DNA from: JAHCHG01 sp041394845
GTDB taxonomy: Bacteria > Acidobacteriota > Blastocatellia > Pyrinomonadales > Pyrinomonadaceae
Assembly (NCBI GenBank): GCA_041394845.1
Contig: JAWKHL010000001.1
Coordinates: forward strand, 1,240,001-1,304,000
Direction: 5' to 3'
DNA: 64,000 nt
Positions 53,525-62,542 of the stretch are shown piece by piece. The notes under the pieces are model-generated. The model worked only from the letters and a program-made list of their open reading frames with translations, ran no database searches and had not been told where the DNA came from. Position numbers and translations under genes: made by a program. The first letter of the stretch is position 1; every line of letters begins with the position of its first letter.

Positions 53525-53632
53525 TTTTTTAAAAACTTCCTGATGTTATTTAAAGTTGGGGTAAACTTATGTTGAAAAAAATATCATAATTGGCCTCGGG
53601 AATAAAAATAAATGTTTTGGAAATATTCGGCT

Positions 53633-53671
53633 AAAAAGGCTTGGTTTCCCTCAGGGAAACCAAGCCTTTTT
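53633..53671 (-). terminator. Long perfect terminator hairpin after the OmpA-like gene
   Basis: AAAAAGGCTTGGTTTCCC (53633-53650) is followed by a TCA loop and GGGAAACCAAGCCTTTTT (53654-53671), an 18-base perfect stem with A and T tails. It lies 25 bases beyond the OmpA-like gene stop, within the gap that also carries the upstream region of the FG-GAP subtilase gene. Confidence 0.85.
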
Positions 53672-53696
53672 CCTTTTTATTATTTTGTAAGTCGGA

Positions 53697-55256
53697 TCAG
53701 TTCGAAAGATTTGTCGAAAGATTGTTCGGCAAAATCGGAACCAGAACGATCAGGATCCGGCGGTTTTTGGCCCGGTTGCGATTGGTCGAATTCGGGACCA
53801 GGGGAAGCGTCGCTCCCAAACCGCGGGCCTCAACCCGATTCGGAGAAACCCCAAACGTCAGAAGTTTGTCGGCGATCGCCTGGGCTCTTTCCTGAGTCAG
53901 TGTTTGAAGTTCCTCGGGACTGCCCTGATTATCGATGTGCGATTCAATGATCACTTTGTAATCGGTGCTGTTGGACAGAACTTCGACCAGCGAGGCGATT
54001 TTCGGTTCCGAATTCGGATCAAAACTGCTGACGCGGGTTCCCGACCAGTAGTTTTCCGGCAGGGTCAGGGCGATTCCCCGATCGACCTTTTCCACCGAAC
54101 CGAACCTTCCCAGAGATTCAAGCAAAACCCCTTCGTTGGCCTGCATCCGGGCCAGACGGTTGGCCTCCTCCTGCTGTTTCTGAAGGGCGACTTTTTCACC
54201 TTCGATCTTGGCCAGTTTGATCTTGGTGGTTTCGTTCTCACTTCTTAACCTTTGGTTTTCCTCGCGCAGTTGTTTGACCTGATTCGAATAATTCTGGGCA
54301 TCCCGTTCGGCCAGTTCGCGGTTGCGGATTTCACGGGAAAGTTCGGCTTTCAGAGAATCGATCTGATTTTGGGCGTCGAGATATTTTTGCTCCTGCTCCC
54401 TCAGTTCGGCGTCGGCCCGGGTCTTTTCATTTCTTCTTTCGCGGGCATCCTTGCGAACGGCGGCCGTGGTCTCGGCTTTGACGGCGGCGCTGATCGCCTT
54501 TCGGGCGGTAATGTCAACGATCTCGTCATCGCGCCCGGCCTTCCATTGTTCTTCGGCGTTTTGCAGAAGGGTTTCGGCCTCGGTCAATTCCTCCTTGGCG
54601 TCGCGTTGCGCTCCGGCAAAACGGGCCAGGGCCAGAGCCTGCTTGGCCTGCAAAATGGCCGAGGGGGTTTTCGAATAATCAACCTCGGCGATCTCCGGTG
54701 TCCGGGCATCGCTGAAATAATCGCTCGAATTTCCGAAATACTGAATGGCCGTGGTGGTGGCCAAAGTCCTTCCGCTCCGGGCGTAAGGGTTCAGGTTTTC
54801 GAGCATCACGGCCCGGCTCGGACGGCGAACCAGAAAATGCGGTTCGGCCGTGATGATCAGGGCGAAGGTCTGGAGCGGAGTGGTCACCGAAATTTTGGAA
54901 TCGAATTCGAAAAAGCCGCGACGTTTGATCTCACCCAGATTATCCACCTGTCCGTCGGGCGAGATGGCCCACAAAACATAGGTGGCATATCCGGCCCCCA
55001 GTTCAAAGGGTCGGGGCATTTTTGAAACCGACAATTCGATCTCGGTTCCGTTCTTTTTGGTCCGTTCGATCTTGGCCTCCCCTTTCATTCTGGGGAAACG
55101 GGTCGTTCCCCGAAATTGCAGATAAACCGTTTCATCCTGCGGATAGGTAACGGCGGTCGATTCCCTTGGGACATCAACCTGACCGAAGCTGACAACCGCC
55201 ATTGAAAAAATGATCAAAAGCAGCGATAGAAATTTCAGTGATTTCAAGTTTTTCAT
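53697..55256 (-). CDS. Exported OmpA-family peptidoglycan-binding protein with coiled coil
   Basis: 519 residues with a signal peptide (LKFLSLLLIIFSMAVVSFG). After a beta-rich N-terminal region (to about 160) there is a long Glu/Arg-rich coiled coil (200-370). The C-terminal 110 residues form an OmpA domain (YKVIIESHIDNQGS, LTQERAQAIADKLLTFGVSP, RVEARGLGATLP) that anchors to peptidoglycan. It is probably periplasmic or in the outer membrane and links envelope layers. It stands alone with its own terminator. Confidence 0.88.
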   Translation of the reverse strand: MKNLKSLKFLSLLLIIFSMAVVSFGQVDVPRESTAVTYPQDETVYLQFRGTTRFPRMKGEAKIERTKKNGTEIELSVSKMPRPFELGAGYATYVLWAISPDGQVDNLGEIKRRGFFEFDSKISVTTPLQTFALIITAEPHFLVRRPSRAVMLENLNPYARSGRTLATTTAIQYFGNSSDYFSDARTPEIAEVDYSKTPSAILQAKQALALARFAGAQRDAKEELTEAETLLQNAEEQWKAGRDDEIVDITARKAISAAVKAETTAAVRKDARERRNEKTRADAELREQEQKYLDAQNQIDSLKAELSREIRNRELAERDAQNYSNQVKQLREENQRLRSENETTKIKLAKIEGEKVALQKQQEEANRLARMQANEGVLLESLGRFGSVEKVDRGIALTLPENYWSGTRVSSFDPNSEPKIASLVEVLSNSTDYKVIIESHIDNQGSPEELQTLTQERAQAIADKLLTFGVSPNRVEARGLGATLPLVPNSTNRNRAKNRRILIVLVPILPNNLSTNLSN

Positions 55257-55427
55257 TCTTTTTCTCCAATTTCTCCCGATAATAGCCCTGGTTTTGTTTT
55301 TGAAAGTATTCTTTCAAAAGATGCGTTAAATAAAAATGACGTTGCAAATCTTAACATATAAAGGGAACAAGTTAATACTTTGGACTTTTCCCCCGCGACT
55401 AAAGTATATTCAAGCTTTCAACAACCG

Positions 55428-57227
55428 ATGAAGGATTTCAAAAGACTTTTAACCTATTTGCGACCCCATGTTTTTACTTTCATCGTTGCCACCGTGGCGA
55501 TGATCTTCGTCGCGCTGTTTGAAACCGCCATCGGCGCTTTGATCGTTCCGATCTTCGACCAGGCTTTTAATTCCGGGGCCGGGAAGGCATCCTCGACCCT
55601 CTTTAACCTTCAAAATTTGATTCCGAAAGAGGATTGGTTTAAATCCTGGGCGATCATTTCCGGGCTTCTTCTGTTTTTCCATCTGGGGAGCGGAGTTTCG
55701 CAATACATTTCTTCTTATCTGATGGCCAAGATCGGCCAGTCCTCGATCTTAAGTCTCCGCCAACAGCTTTACGACCATTTGCTGAAACAGTCGGCCAATT
55801 TTTTTCAAAGCCACCGGACGACCTTTCTGGTGTCCCGGCTGGTCAACAGCGCCGCCGCCATCGAGATGGCCGTCGCTCACAACCTGAGAGACGTTCTGCG
55901 CGAAAGTTTTAATCTGGTGGCTTTTCTGGCCGCCGCGTTTTATTTCAACTGGCGTTTGATGCTCGGAGCCTTGATCATCGCTCCCGTGATCGGGGGATTG
56001 ACGACCAAATTCAGCAAATCCCTCCGCCGGCTGGCCGAGGAAACCTATGAGGGAAACAAACTCCTAACCGACACGGTTCAGGAAACGATCTCAAATTTAC
56101 CGATCGTAAAAGCCTACCGGGGCGAAAACCGGGAAAAAAGCCGTTTTGCAACCGTGGCCGGAAAGATCGCCCGGGCCAATCTCCGTTCGGGAAAGATCGG
56201 TGCGATTTCCCCGGCCGTCATCACCATGATCGGAATTTTCGCGGTCATCACGCTTTTGTTTTTCGGCCTTCGGGAAATCAACAGCGGCCGGATGGAAGCG
56301 CCGCAATTTTTCACCTTTTTGTTTTTCCTCTTCAAAAGCTACGATCCGATGCGGAAAATTTCCCGCCAGCACAATGAGATCTCAAAAGCCTTCGCCGCCG
56401 CCCGCGATGTCTGGGATGTGCTTGACATTGACGACGAATTGCCCGAAAAGCCGGATGCGATCGAACTTCCGGCCTTGAACCGGAAGATCGAGATCAGGGA
56501 CGTTTATTTCAAATATCTGGGCGACAAGCGAAATGTCCTCCGGGGCATCGATCTTGAGATCGAAAAAGGTTCGATGGTGGCTCTGGTGGGCGAAAGCGGC
56601 GGCGGAAAATCGAGCCTGATCAAATTGATCCAGAGGCTTTACGATGTTTCCGAAGGAGCGATTTTCTGGGACGGTGTGGATCTGCGCGACGCCCGTTTAT
56701 CCAGCCTGAAAAAACAGATCGCGCTGGTAACGCAGGAAACGGTGCTGTTTAACGACACCATTTCTTATAATATTTCCTACGGAAAACCCGATGCCGGTCA
56801 AGATGAGATCGTCGAAGCCGCCCGGATCGCCTTTGCCGACCAATTTATCAGAGATTTGCCCGAGGGCTACGAAACATTGGTCGGTGAGCGCGGGATCTTT
56901 CTTTCCGGAGGGCAGAGACAAAGGATCGCCATCGCCCGGGCCGTTTTGGTCAACGCACCTGTTTTGATTTTGGATGAAGCGACCTCGGCGCTCGACACCG
57001 AATCCGAACAACTGGTTCAAAAAGCCTTAAATAACCTGATGGAGCATCGGACCTCGATCGTCATCGCCCACCGGCTTTCCACCGTTCGGCGGGCCGATAA
57101 GATCGTGGTTTTGCAAAAAGGTTTGATCGTTGAAAGCGGAACTCACGAAGAACTTCTGGCGCTCGGCGGCACTTATAAACGGCTTTATGAACTCCAATTT
57201 GCCGGGGAAGAAGCTTTGGCCGGTTAG
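55428..57227 (+). CDS. ABC transporter, fused membrane and ATPase domains (MsbA-like)
   Basis: 599 residues. The membrane domain with about six helices (residues 20-320) precedes the ATPase: Walker A GESGGGKSSL near 395, Q-loop LVTQETVLFNDTIS, signature LSGGQRQRIAIARAV and Walker B VLILDEATSALDTESE with the switch His in VIAHRLSTVR. This is the exporter half-transporter type seen in lipid A flippases, multidrug and peptide exporters. The ATG at 55428 is chosen; a TTG at 55380 extends the frame. The gene precedes yicC, gmk and rpoZ in one direction but may have a separate role. Lipid A transport is plausible since an outer membrane exists. Confidence 0.9.
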   Translation: MKDFKRLLTYLRPHVFTFIVATVAMIFVALFETAIGALIVPIFDQAFNSGAGKASSTLFNLQNLIPKEDWFKSWAIISGLLLFFHLGSGVSQYISSYLMAKIGQSSILSLRQQLYDHLLKQSANFFQSHRTTFLVSRLVNSAAAIEMAVAHNLRDVLRESFNLVAFLAAAFYFNWRLMLGALIIAPVIGGLTTKFSKSLRRLAEETYEGNKLLTDTVQETISNLPIVKAYRGENREKSRFATVAGKIARANLRSGKIGAISPAVITMIGIFAVITLLFFGLREINSGRMEAPQFFTFLFFLFKSYDPMRKISRQHNEISKAFAAARDVWDVLDIDDELPEKPDAIELPALNRKIEIRDVYFKYLGDKRNVLRGIDLEIEKGSMVALVGESGGGKSSLIKLIQRLYDVSEGAIFWDGVDLRDARLSSLKKQIALVTQETVLFNDTISYNISYGKPDAGQDEIVEAARIAFADQFIRDLPEGYETLVGERGIFLSGGQRQRIAIARAVLVNAPVLILDEATSALDTESEQLVQKALNNLMEHRTSIVIAHRLSTVRRADKIVVLQKGLIVESGTHEELLALGGTYKRLYELQFAGEEALAG

Positions 57228-57289
57228 TTTTTGTATTTTGTTTTTTTTATTTTTTTTACCCCGCTTTAATTGCGGATTATCAAATTTAT

Positions 57290-58168
57290 ATGAATTCAAT
57301 GACAGGTTTTGGACGGGGAACCGTTTCGATCGAGAATTTTTCGGCCACCGTCGAAATAAAAACGGTCAACAACCGTTTTTTGGACATCAACCTTCGTTTT
57401 CCCAGCGAACTTCAACCGATCGAACCGGACCTTAAAAAATTGATCACCGAAAGGCTTTCCCGCGGACGGGTCGACGTCAACCTGATCTATGAAAGGAACG
57501 AAGAGGTCAAATACGCATTGAACCGTCCGCTGATCGCCGGTTATTTGACCGCTTTGAAGGAAATGCAGGAAGAGTTCGGCCTCCAGGGGGAACCGGACAT
57601 GAATTACATAGCCCGGCTTCCCAATGCCCTTCAAACCACCCGCGATGATCTTCGCGACGAATATCAGGAAGCGGTCCGGGACGCCTTTCGGCTGGCGCTT
57701 GATGAACTCTTCCAAATGCGCGCCATAGAGGGCGACTCCCTCGGATCGGAACTGGAAAACCGGCTGGTTGAAATCGAAAAACGGATGCCCGTCATTGAAT
57801 CCGAAAGCGAACAGGTGCCGGAGGAATATCGGGACCGTTTGAACAAAAAAATCGGCGAGTTGCTCGAAAAAAGCGATTCCCAGATCGAGATCGATCAAGG
57901 CCGGCTGGCGCAGGAAGTCGCTTATTTGGCCAATCGCTCGGACATTTCCGAAGAGATCGCCCGTTTGAAAAGCCACATTGAGCAGTTTCGTTCGATCATG
58001 AAAGAGGACAAGGATGTCGGGAAAAGGCTCGATTTCCTGACTCAGGAGCTGAACCGGGAGGCCAATACCATCGCTTCAAAAACGAATAATCTGACGATCA
58101 AGGAATGTTCCCTTTCAATCAAGGCCGAAATTGAAAAGATCCGCGAACAGGTTCAGAACGTGGAATAA
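57290..58168 (+). CDS. yicC: YicC family endoribonuclease-like protein
   Basis: 292 residues. It starts MNSMTGFGRG with the family motif, then VEIKTVNNRFLDINLRFP, and ends in the conserved REANTIASKTNN and SLSIKAEIEKIREQVQNVE. YicC is a ribonuclease that takes part in decay of small RNAs and folds around a helical core; its place before gmk is widely conserved. It is 62 bases after the exporter gene. Confidence 0.94.
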   Translation: MNSMTGFGRGTVSIENFSATVEIKTVNNRFLDINLRFPSELQPIEPDLKKLITERLSRGRVDVNLIYERNEEVKYALNRPLIAGYLTALKEMQEEFGLQGEPDMNYIARLPNALQTTRDDLRDEYQEAVRDAFRLALDELFQMRAIEGDSLGSELENRLVEIEKRMPVIESESEQVPEEYRDRLNKKIGELLEKSDSQIEIDQGRLAQEVAYLANRSDISEEIARLKSHIEQFRSIMKEDKDVGKRLDFLTQELNREANTIASKTNNLTIKECSLSIKAEIEKIREQVQNVE

Positions 58169-58250
58169 TTTTTTTTCGGAAAGCTTTTGGGGAAATGATT
58201 TTCCCCTCCCTTGTCTGTTCCGCTGAAACAACCATTCTAATTCAATTTTT

Positions 58251-58865
58251 ATGATCGGTAATCTAATTATTATCAGTTCCCCTTCCGGCGGAGGAAAAGG
58301 AACGCTGATCCGGGAAATTTTTAAAACTCTGGATAAAATTTCCTATTCAATCTCTTACACCACCCGGACGAAAAGGGAGGGAGAAGTGGACGGTCGGGAT
58401 TATTTTTTTATTTCGCAGGGGGAATTCTCCCAATTGATCGATTCGGGCGAATTTCTGGAATACGCCGAAGTCCACGGAAATTTTTACGGCACCTCGCTTC
58501 GGCAGGTTGAGGCCGAAACCGGTTTGGGAAGAGACATCATACTTGAAATTGACGTTCAGGGCGCTCACGCCGTTCTGGCCAAAAAACCCGATGCCATCAG
58601 CATTTTCATTCTTCCGCCCTCGTTTGAAATTCTCCGTCAGCGGTTGACCGATCGAGGAACCGAAAAAAAGAAAGATCTGGAACTGAGACTAAAAAACTCT
58701 TTTCAAGAAGTGAGCAGCTATAAATTTTTCCAATACGTTGTCATAAACCGTGAAATCCAATCGGCTTCAAATGAATTAAAGACGATTATTTTGGCCGAAA
58801 GGCTCAGGAGCATTAGACAAACCGAGGCAATTCAGGATATTTTAAATAGTTTCGATGTGAGTTAA
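58251..58865 (+). CDS. gmk: Guanylate kinase
   Basis: 204 residues. Phosphorylates GMP to GDP. The P-loop is SPSGGGKGT near residue 10, and GMP-binding motifs SYTTRTKREGEVDGRDYFF and FLEYAEVHGNFYGTS follow in the expected order, with ILEIDVQGA after that. It is preceded by yicC and followed 33 bases later by rpoZ, the classical yicC-gmk-rpoZ order. Confidence 0.95.
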   Translation: MIGNLIIISSPSGGGKGTLIREIFKTLDKISYSISYTTRTKREGEVDGRDYFFISQGEFSQLIDSGEFLEYAEVHGNFYGTSLRQVEAETGLGRDIILEIDVQGAHAVLAKKPDAISIFILPPSFEILRQRLTDRGTEKKKDLELRLKNSFQEVSSYKFFQYVVINREIQSASNELKTIILAERLRSIRQTEAIQDILNSFDVS

Positions 58866-58898
58866 CAAACAAGGGTCGAAAAAATCGGAAAATTTATT

Positions 58899-59138
58899 AT
58901 GGTTGATCAAACAGAAGAAATTGTAGAAGAAACGAATCAGGAAACAAACGGGTCCCCGGAAATTGATTCCAAATATCGAAAAATCATTTTGGCCGCCCAA
59001 AGAAGCAAACAGATTCAAAGGGGCGCGCATCCCCGCGTGGATATGGACATCCGGCAACACAAACCCACCCGAATCGCCATGAAGGAGTTGGAAAAAGGTG
59101 TTGTTCAGTTCGATTTGACCAAAGAACGAAAAAAATAA
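58899..59138 (+). CDS. rpoZ: RNA polymerase omega subunit
   Basis: 79 residues. The helical core RKIILAAQRSKQIQ, a Pro-His link and KPTRIAMKELEKG correspond to the omega signature of bacteria (KYxLVxxxxxRArQL...A(m)xEl). An acidic N-terminal extension of about 22 residues is present. It follows gmk on the same strand, the typical partner. Assigned by position and motif; the core is divergent enough that I keep some doubt. Confidence 0.88.
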   Translation: MVDQTEEIVEETNQETNGSPEIDSKYRKIILAAQRSKQIQRGAHPRVDMDIRQHKPTRIAMKELEKGVVQFDLTKERKK

Positions 59139-59267
59139 TTTACGGTTTTATTTGAGTAAACGATTAATTTGAAATTTTAAGACCGTTTTTTTTGAAACCC
59201 CTGTCTTGAAGATCGTCCATTTGTGTTCAATCGCCGGAGCACCAATCCCCGTCATCTGTTTTTTTAT

Positions 59268-59288
59268 AAACCCGATTGCTTCGGGTTT
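59268..59288 (+). terminator. Hairpin after rpoZ, before the convergent HExxH gene
   Basis: AAACCCGA (59268-59275) and TCGGGTTT (59281-59288) form an 8-base stem with a 5-base loop, followed by TTAAAA. It is 10 bases from the stop of the minus-strand gene; it may serve the rpoZ operon. Confidence 0.5.
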
Positions 59289-59297
59289 TAAAAAGGA

Positions 59298-59789
59298 TCA
59301 AAGATATTGGGAGTTTTCCTCGTTTTGTCCCCCGAAACCATTTTCCGCCCCTTCCCTTTTTTTTATCCATTCGCAAAACTTGTCGGCGGCATCGCGGGCC
59401 TCAACCTCAAAAGGGATCTCGCAATAGGCCTCGTGGCGTGAATCCAGGTCCCATTTCTTCTTATTTCTCAGATTTCCCCAATAATTCTTCAAATAATTGT
59501 AAAAAAACCCCGGGAATCCGTGTTTTTTGTATTGCAAAACGTGGGTCACCTCGTGCGAGGCCAGTTTTTTGGAAATGCGGTGACGTTTTTCTTCATCAAC
59601 AAATATCAGTTCCGGCCAGATATATATCCGGCGGCCGAAAGTGATGCCGTGGACCTTGATCAAATTGATGAACACTTTTGTAAACTTGCCGCAATAAAAG
59701 TGTATTTCGGGTAATTTGAAATTTTCATCCTGATAGTAAAAACGGAAAAACTCCTCCAATTTCCTATGCGAATCCTTGGATAATTTCAT
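59298..59789 (-). CDS. HExxH-containing protein, DUF4157-like
   Basis: 163 residues. LASHEVTHVLQYKKHG near residue 77 is an HExxH zinc motif, with acidic residues downstream (RHEAYCEIPFEVEARDAADK), a pattern seen in DUF4157-like and small bacterial metallopeptidases that often appear near secretion or toxin loci. There is no signal peptide. The start overlaps the end of the zinc-ribbon gene by 4 bases (ATGA), so the two are probably coupled. Substrate unknown. Confidence 0.7.
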   Translation of the reverse strand: MKLSKDSHRKLEEFFRFYYQDENFKLPEIHFYCGKFTKVFINLIKVHGITFGRRIYIWPELIFVDEEKRHRISKKLASHEVTHVLQYKKHGFPGFFYNYLKNYWGNLRNKKKWDLDSRHEAYCEIPFEVEARDAADKFCEWIKKREGAENGFGGQNEENSQYL

Positions 59790-60280
59790 AAATCTTTGTT
59801 TGCCTCTTTAAATTTCCCTCCGCACCACTCGCAACAAACCGCCGTCTCAATGGTCCATTGCCGACATTCTTCACAGGGCTTCATTTTCCCGCTCAGGGTC
59901 GGCGAGGGCCTTGGTTTTTGACAACTTCGGCAAATCTCCGGGTCAATTTTTTCAGGGCTTTTCCATCCGCAAAAAATGCAATGCCAAATTTCCGGTCTGG
60001 CAAAATTGCCCTGCTGAAGGGCCCAAATACTGGGTTCGGCCGTTTCCCAGTCAACCGATACTCTTTCGCCATCCGGAAAGGTGATCACAACTTCCGTAAA
60101 ATTGTTTGTAAAAGCTCTGGCGCCGTTTGAAAATTCATACCTTGAGGGTCCGGTTATGGGTATGAAGGTCCCGCCATCAAAATGTTCGACCCCCGTTTCG
60201 GGATCCACCCTCAGGTTTTTCGGGTTGGCCATCATCTCCAGGATTTCCGCCACCATTCCAACCCATCTCCCTTCACGCAT
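59786..60280 (-). CDS. Zinc-ribbon protein, coupled to the HExxH gene
   Basis: 164 residues. The N-terminal 85 residues are not recognised (DGGTFIPITGPSRYEFSNGA, VVITFPDGERVSVDWE). The C-terminal half has two cysteine sets, HCIFCGWKSPEK...CRSCQKP and PCEECRQWTIETAVCCEWCGG, each able to bind a zinc ion. It could be a regulatory or nucleic-acid-binding protein, or substrate or partner of the HExxH protein encoded next, whose start overlaps its stop. Confidence 0.65.
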   Translation of the reverse strand: MREGRWVGMVAEILEMMANPKNLRVDPETGVEHFDGGTFIPITGPSRYEFSNGARAFTNNFTEVVITFPDGERVSVDWETAEPSIWALQQGNFARPEIWHCIFCGWKSPEKIDPEICRSCQKPRPSPTLSGKMKPCEECRQWTIETAVCCEWCGGKFKEANKDL

Positions 60281-60508
60281 TTTTTTCTCCCTCCTTTCGC
60301 CGGATTTAGGTTTTAAAGTCTCTTATTCAAATCCCGTTTGGTTGGGGAAACGGTTTTTACTTTTTCAATTTCAAACCCAAATAACCTTTTCACTTTTAAT
60401 TTTATTTCCGAATCGTTATTATATTGGTTGAATGCCCCAGGCATTTATTATTACCGCATCTTTTATTCACATCAAATTCCCGATCTGAAAATCTTTTTCG
60501 AGGTTTCG

Positions 60509-61402
60509 ATGAACATTTTTTTTCTTTCCTTTGAAACGATAACTGGTTTACCCGTTTATTTCGGCTATTTATTCTTTTTCGTCGTGGGAGCGATCGTCGG
60601 CAGTTTCCTCAATGTCGTGATCCACAGGATTCCCCGCGAAGAATCGGTCGTTTTTCCCAATTCAGCCTGTCCCAAATGCCAAAAACCGATCAAACCCTAC
60701 GACAACATACCGATCCTCAGTTGGCTGATCCTCGGCGGAAAATGCCGCAATTGCAAAAACCCGATCTCGCCCCGCTATCCGGCGGTCGAATTTCTAAACG
60801 CCATCTTGTTTTGTCTGGTGTTCTGGCAGATCGGATTTAACCCCTTCCTTCCGGTGGCGCTAATCTTTTCGGCATCGATCCTGGCCCTTGTTTTTATCGA
60901 TGCGGAACACATGATCCTCCCCAACGTGATTACCTATCCGCTTCTTTTGCTGGCGCTTCTGGTCAGGGTAATTTTCCCTTTTTTCTGGGGAACGGCTTAT
61001 TTCCCCGATTTGGTTCACTTCCCCTTGGATCAACTGGGAAATTTGCCGGTGTGGTTAAATTCCCTTTTGGGAGCCGTTCTCGGAGGACTGGTCGGCGGAG
61101 GGTCGCTTTGGCTGGTCGGCGAGATCTGGAAACGCCTGCGTGGTGTTGATGCGATGGGGCTCGGGGATGTAAAGATGATGTTCGGCATCGGGGCCCTGAT
61201 CGGCTGGAGGCTGGCGCTTCTTTCGATCTTTATCGGGGCGTTTACGGGTGCGGTGGCCGGGATTTTGGTGATCTCCAGACAAAAGGAAAGGAACCTTCAG
61301 GCGCAAATTCCTTTCGGGATCTTCCTCGGGATCGGTTCCGTCATCTCACTGCTTTTTGGAGAACATCTGATCCGTTGGTATTTTGAAACCTTTGTTCCGT
61401 AA
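60509..61402 (+). CDS. pilD: Prepilin peptidase / N-methyltransferase, type IV
   Basis: 297 residues, membrane protein that cleaves and methylates type IV prepilins. Zinc motifs CPKC and CRNC lie between the first helices (about 50-85) as in bifunctional enzymes. Catalytic aspartates sit in VFIDAEHMILPN and GLGDVKMMFG. About eight membrane helices are predicted. The ATG at 60509 is chosen because GAGG lies upstream and it starts the first helix (NIFFLSFETITGLPVYF); a frame reaching back to 60338 is not supported. No pilus genes are adjacent. It is convergent with the next small gene. Confidence 0.93.
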   Translation: MNIFFLSFETITGLPVYFGYLFFFVVGAIVGSFLNVVIHRIPREESVVFPNSACPKCQKPIKPYDNIPILSWLILGGKCRNCKNPISPRYPAVEFLNAILFCLVFWQIGFNPFLPVALIFSASILALVFIDAEHMILPNVITYPLLLLALLVRVIFPFFWGTAYFPDLVHFPLDQLGNLPVWLNSLLGAVLGGLVGGGSLWLVGEIWKRLRGVDAMGLGDVKMMFGIGALIGWRLALLSIFIGAFTGAVAGILVISRQKERNLQAQIPFGIFLGIGSVISLLFGEHLIRWYFETFVP

Positions 61403-61409
61403 TGGTGGG

Positions 61410-61703
61410 TCAGCCGAGGCGAACCGAATTTTCGACACATTCAGCCGAACAAAACAGGGAATCGCGGCCGAAACTGAGCGTTTTCTCCCTTGGAACCCAA
61501 CATCCGCAACCGGAGCACTTTACCAGACGGATTTCATTTGGCCGGCTTTTGTTCTCAAGTTTGGGATTTTCCTCTTTCGCGGATCGGTTCATTTTCTTCA
61601 AAACCCGCCAAAGGTAAAGCAAATTCTCCACCTGCGGGCGAAAACGGGAAAGCAGGATCACCAGCAGAATCCCGATCATAAAAAGCAAAAACAACCATTT
61701 CAT
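61410..61703 (-). CDS. Small membrane protein with treble-clef-like zinc finger (PP0621-like)
   Basis: 97 residues. One N-terminal helix (MKWLFLLFMIGILLVILL) leads to a charged stretch and a C-terminal zinc motif in KCSGCGCWVPREK and FCSAECVENS (four cysteines). The layout matches the PP0621-family proteins that often sit near pilin and peptidase genes. Function unknown. Confidence 0.72.
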   Translation of the reverse strand: MKWLFLLFMIGILLVILLSRFRPQVENLLYLWRVLKKMNRSAKEENPKLENKSRPNEIRLVKCSGCGCWVPREKTLSFGRDSLFCSAECVENSVRLG

Positions 61704-61719
61704 CGAACCATTTCGCCCC

Positions 61720-62445
61720 TTAATTCTCTTTTTCCAATCTCTTTCTGAGTTCCGGCAAAAATGAATTATTCGGATTCACTCCGGCCAATTTATCCAAAAA
61801 GGCCTCCGCTTCCTTTTTTTTGTTCTGCGAGATCAGAACCTCGGTCATTGCCTGTAAGGTCTTTTCGTTCCGGGGATCGGTTTTGAGGGATTTTTCAAAT
61901 TCAATGACCGCCTTTTCGGGTTCCGGAGGATCGGTCAAAAAAAAGGTCAACCCGTAAAAAGTCCTGATCTCAACGTTTTCCGGGTTTTTGCTTAAAATCT
62001 GCTGGTAATATTTTCTGGCCTCGACCAATTTTTCGTTGTCTTTATTAAAATAGCCGATGTCGAATGAAATGTTCCCCAGACCGGTCAGGACCTCCTCATC
62101 CTCGTTTTTGGCCTCAAACGCTCTTTTCAGAAGCCGGGAAACCTCCTTCAAAAGTTCGACGTCCCTTTTCATGGCGGCATATTGATAGAGCGCCAGTCCC
62201 AAATTTTTTTGAAATTCGATATTTTCCGGATTCTTGTCGGCCTCGGCGATCCTTTGCCGGATCTCCTCATCGGAAAGGGTGTTTTCATCGCCTTCCCCCG
62301 ATGCAGGAGCCCCTTTTTTCAAACTTTCATTTTCCGCCTGAAGCCGGTTCAATTCGCTTCTGTTCAGGGAGTTGGCCAGCATAAACCCGCCCGCGAAACT
62401 TAATCCGACGGCAATCAAGGTCAACCACCAAAATTTATTTTTCAT
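61720..62445 (-). CDS. TPR repeat protein with N-terminal membrane anchor
   Basis: About 241 residues. A single N-terminal helix (WLTLIAVGLSFAGGFMLA) is followed by a coiled-coil-like stretch and then TPR units (FQKNLGLALYQYAAMKRDVE; EVEIRTFYGLTFFLTD-like; EKTLQAMTEVLISQNKKKEA). Similar to CcmI/NrfG-type scaffolds that assist cytochrome or envelope assembly, but no such genes are adjacent. The ATG at 62445 starts the anchor; the frame can extend to 62496. Confidence 0.75.
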   Translation of the reverse strand: MKNKFWWLTLIAVGLSFAGGFMLANSLNRSELNRLQAENESLKKGAPASGEGDENTLSDEEIRQRIAEADKNPENIEFQKNLGLALYQYAAMKRDVELLKEVSRLLKRAFEAKNEDEEVLTGLGNISFDIGYFNKDNEKLVEARKYYQQILSKNPENVEIRTFYGLTFFLTDPPEPEKAVIEFEKSLKTDPRNEKTLQAMTEVLISQNKKKEAEAFLDKLAGVNPNNSFLPELRKRLEKEN

Positions 62446-62482
62446 TGCCAAAATTTTAACAAAAGCCCATTTAAAAGGCGAT

Positions 62483-62514
62483 GAGCGTTGCCACACCGGA
62501 GGTGTTCAACGCTC
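62483..62514 (-). terminator. Hairpin between the RHH and TPR genes
   Basis: GAGCGTTG (62483-62490) pairs with CAACGCTC (62507-62514), and inner ACACC pairs with GGTGT. On the minus strand a T-containing stretch (CGCCTTTT) follows. It lies 29 bases after the ribbon-helix-helix gene stop. Confidence 0.6.
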
Positions 62515-62542
62515 AGATAAAAAATGCAGGGGGAATAAAAGG

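Noticed and set aside
54252..55025. A 257-codon plus-strand frame opposite the OmpA-like gene, with hydrophobic residues
   Set aside because: Shadow created by the coiled-coil coding strand; hydrophobic runs reflect complementing Glu/Lys codons.
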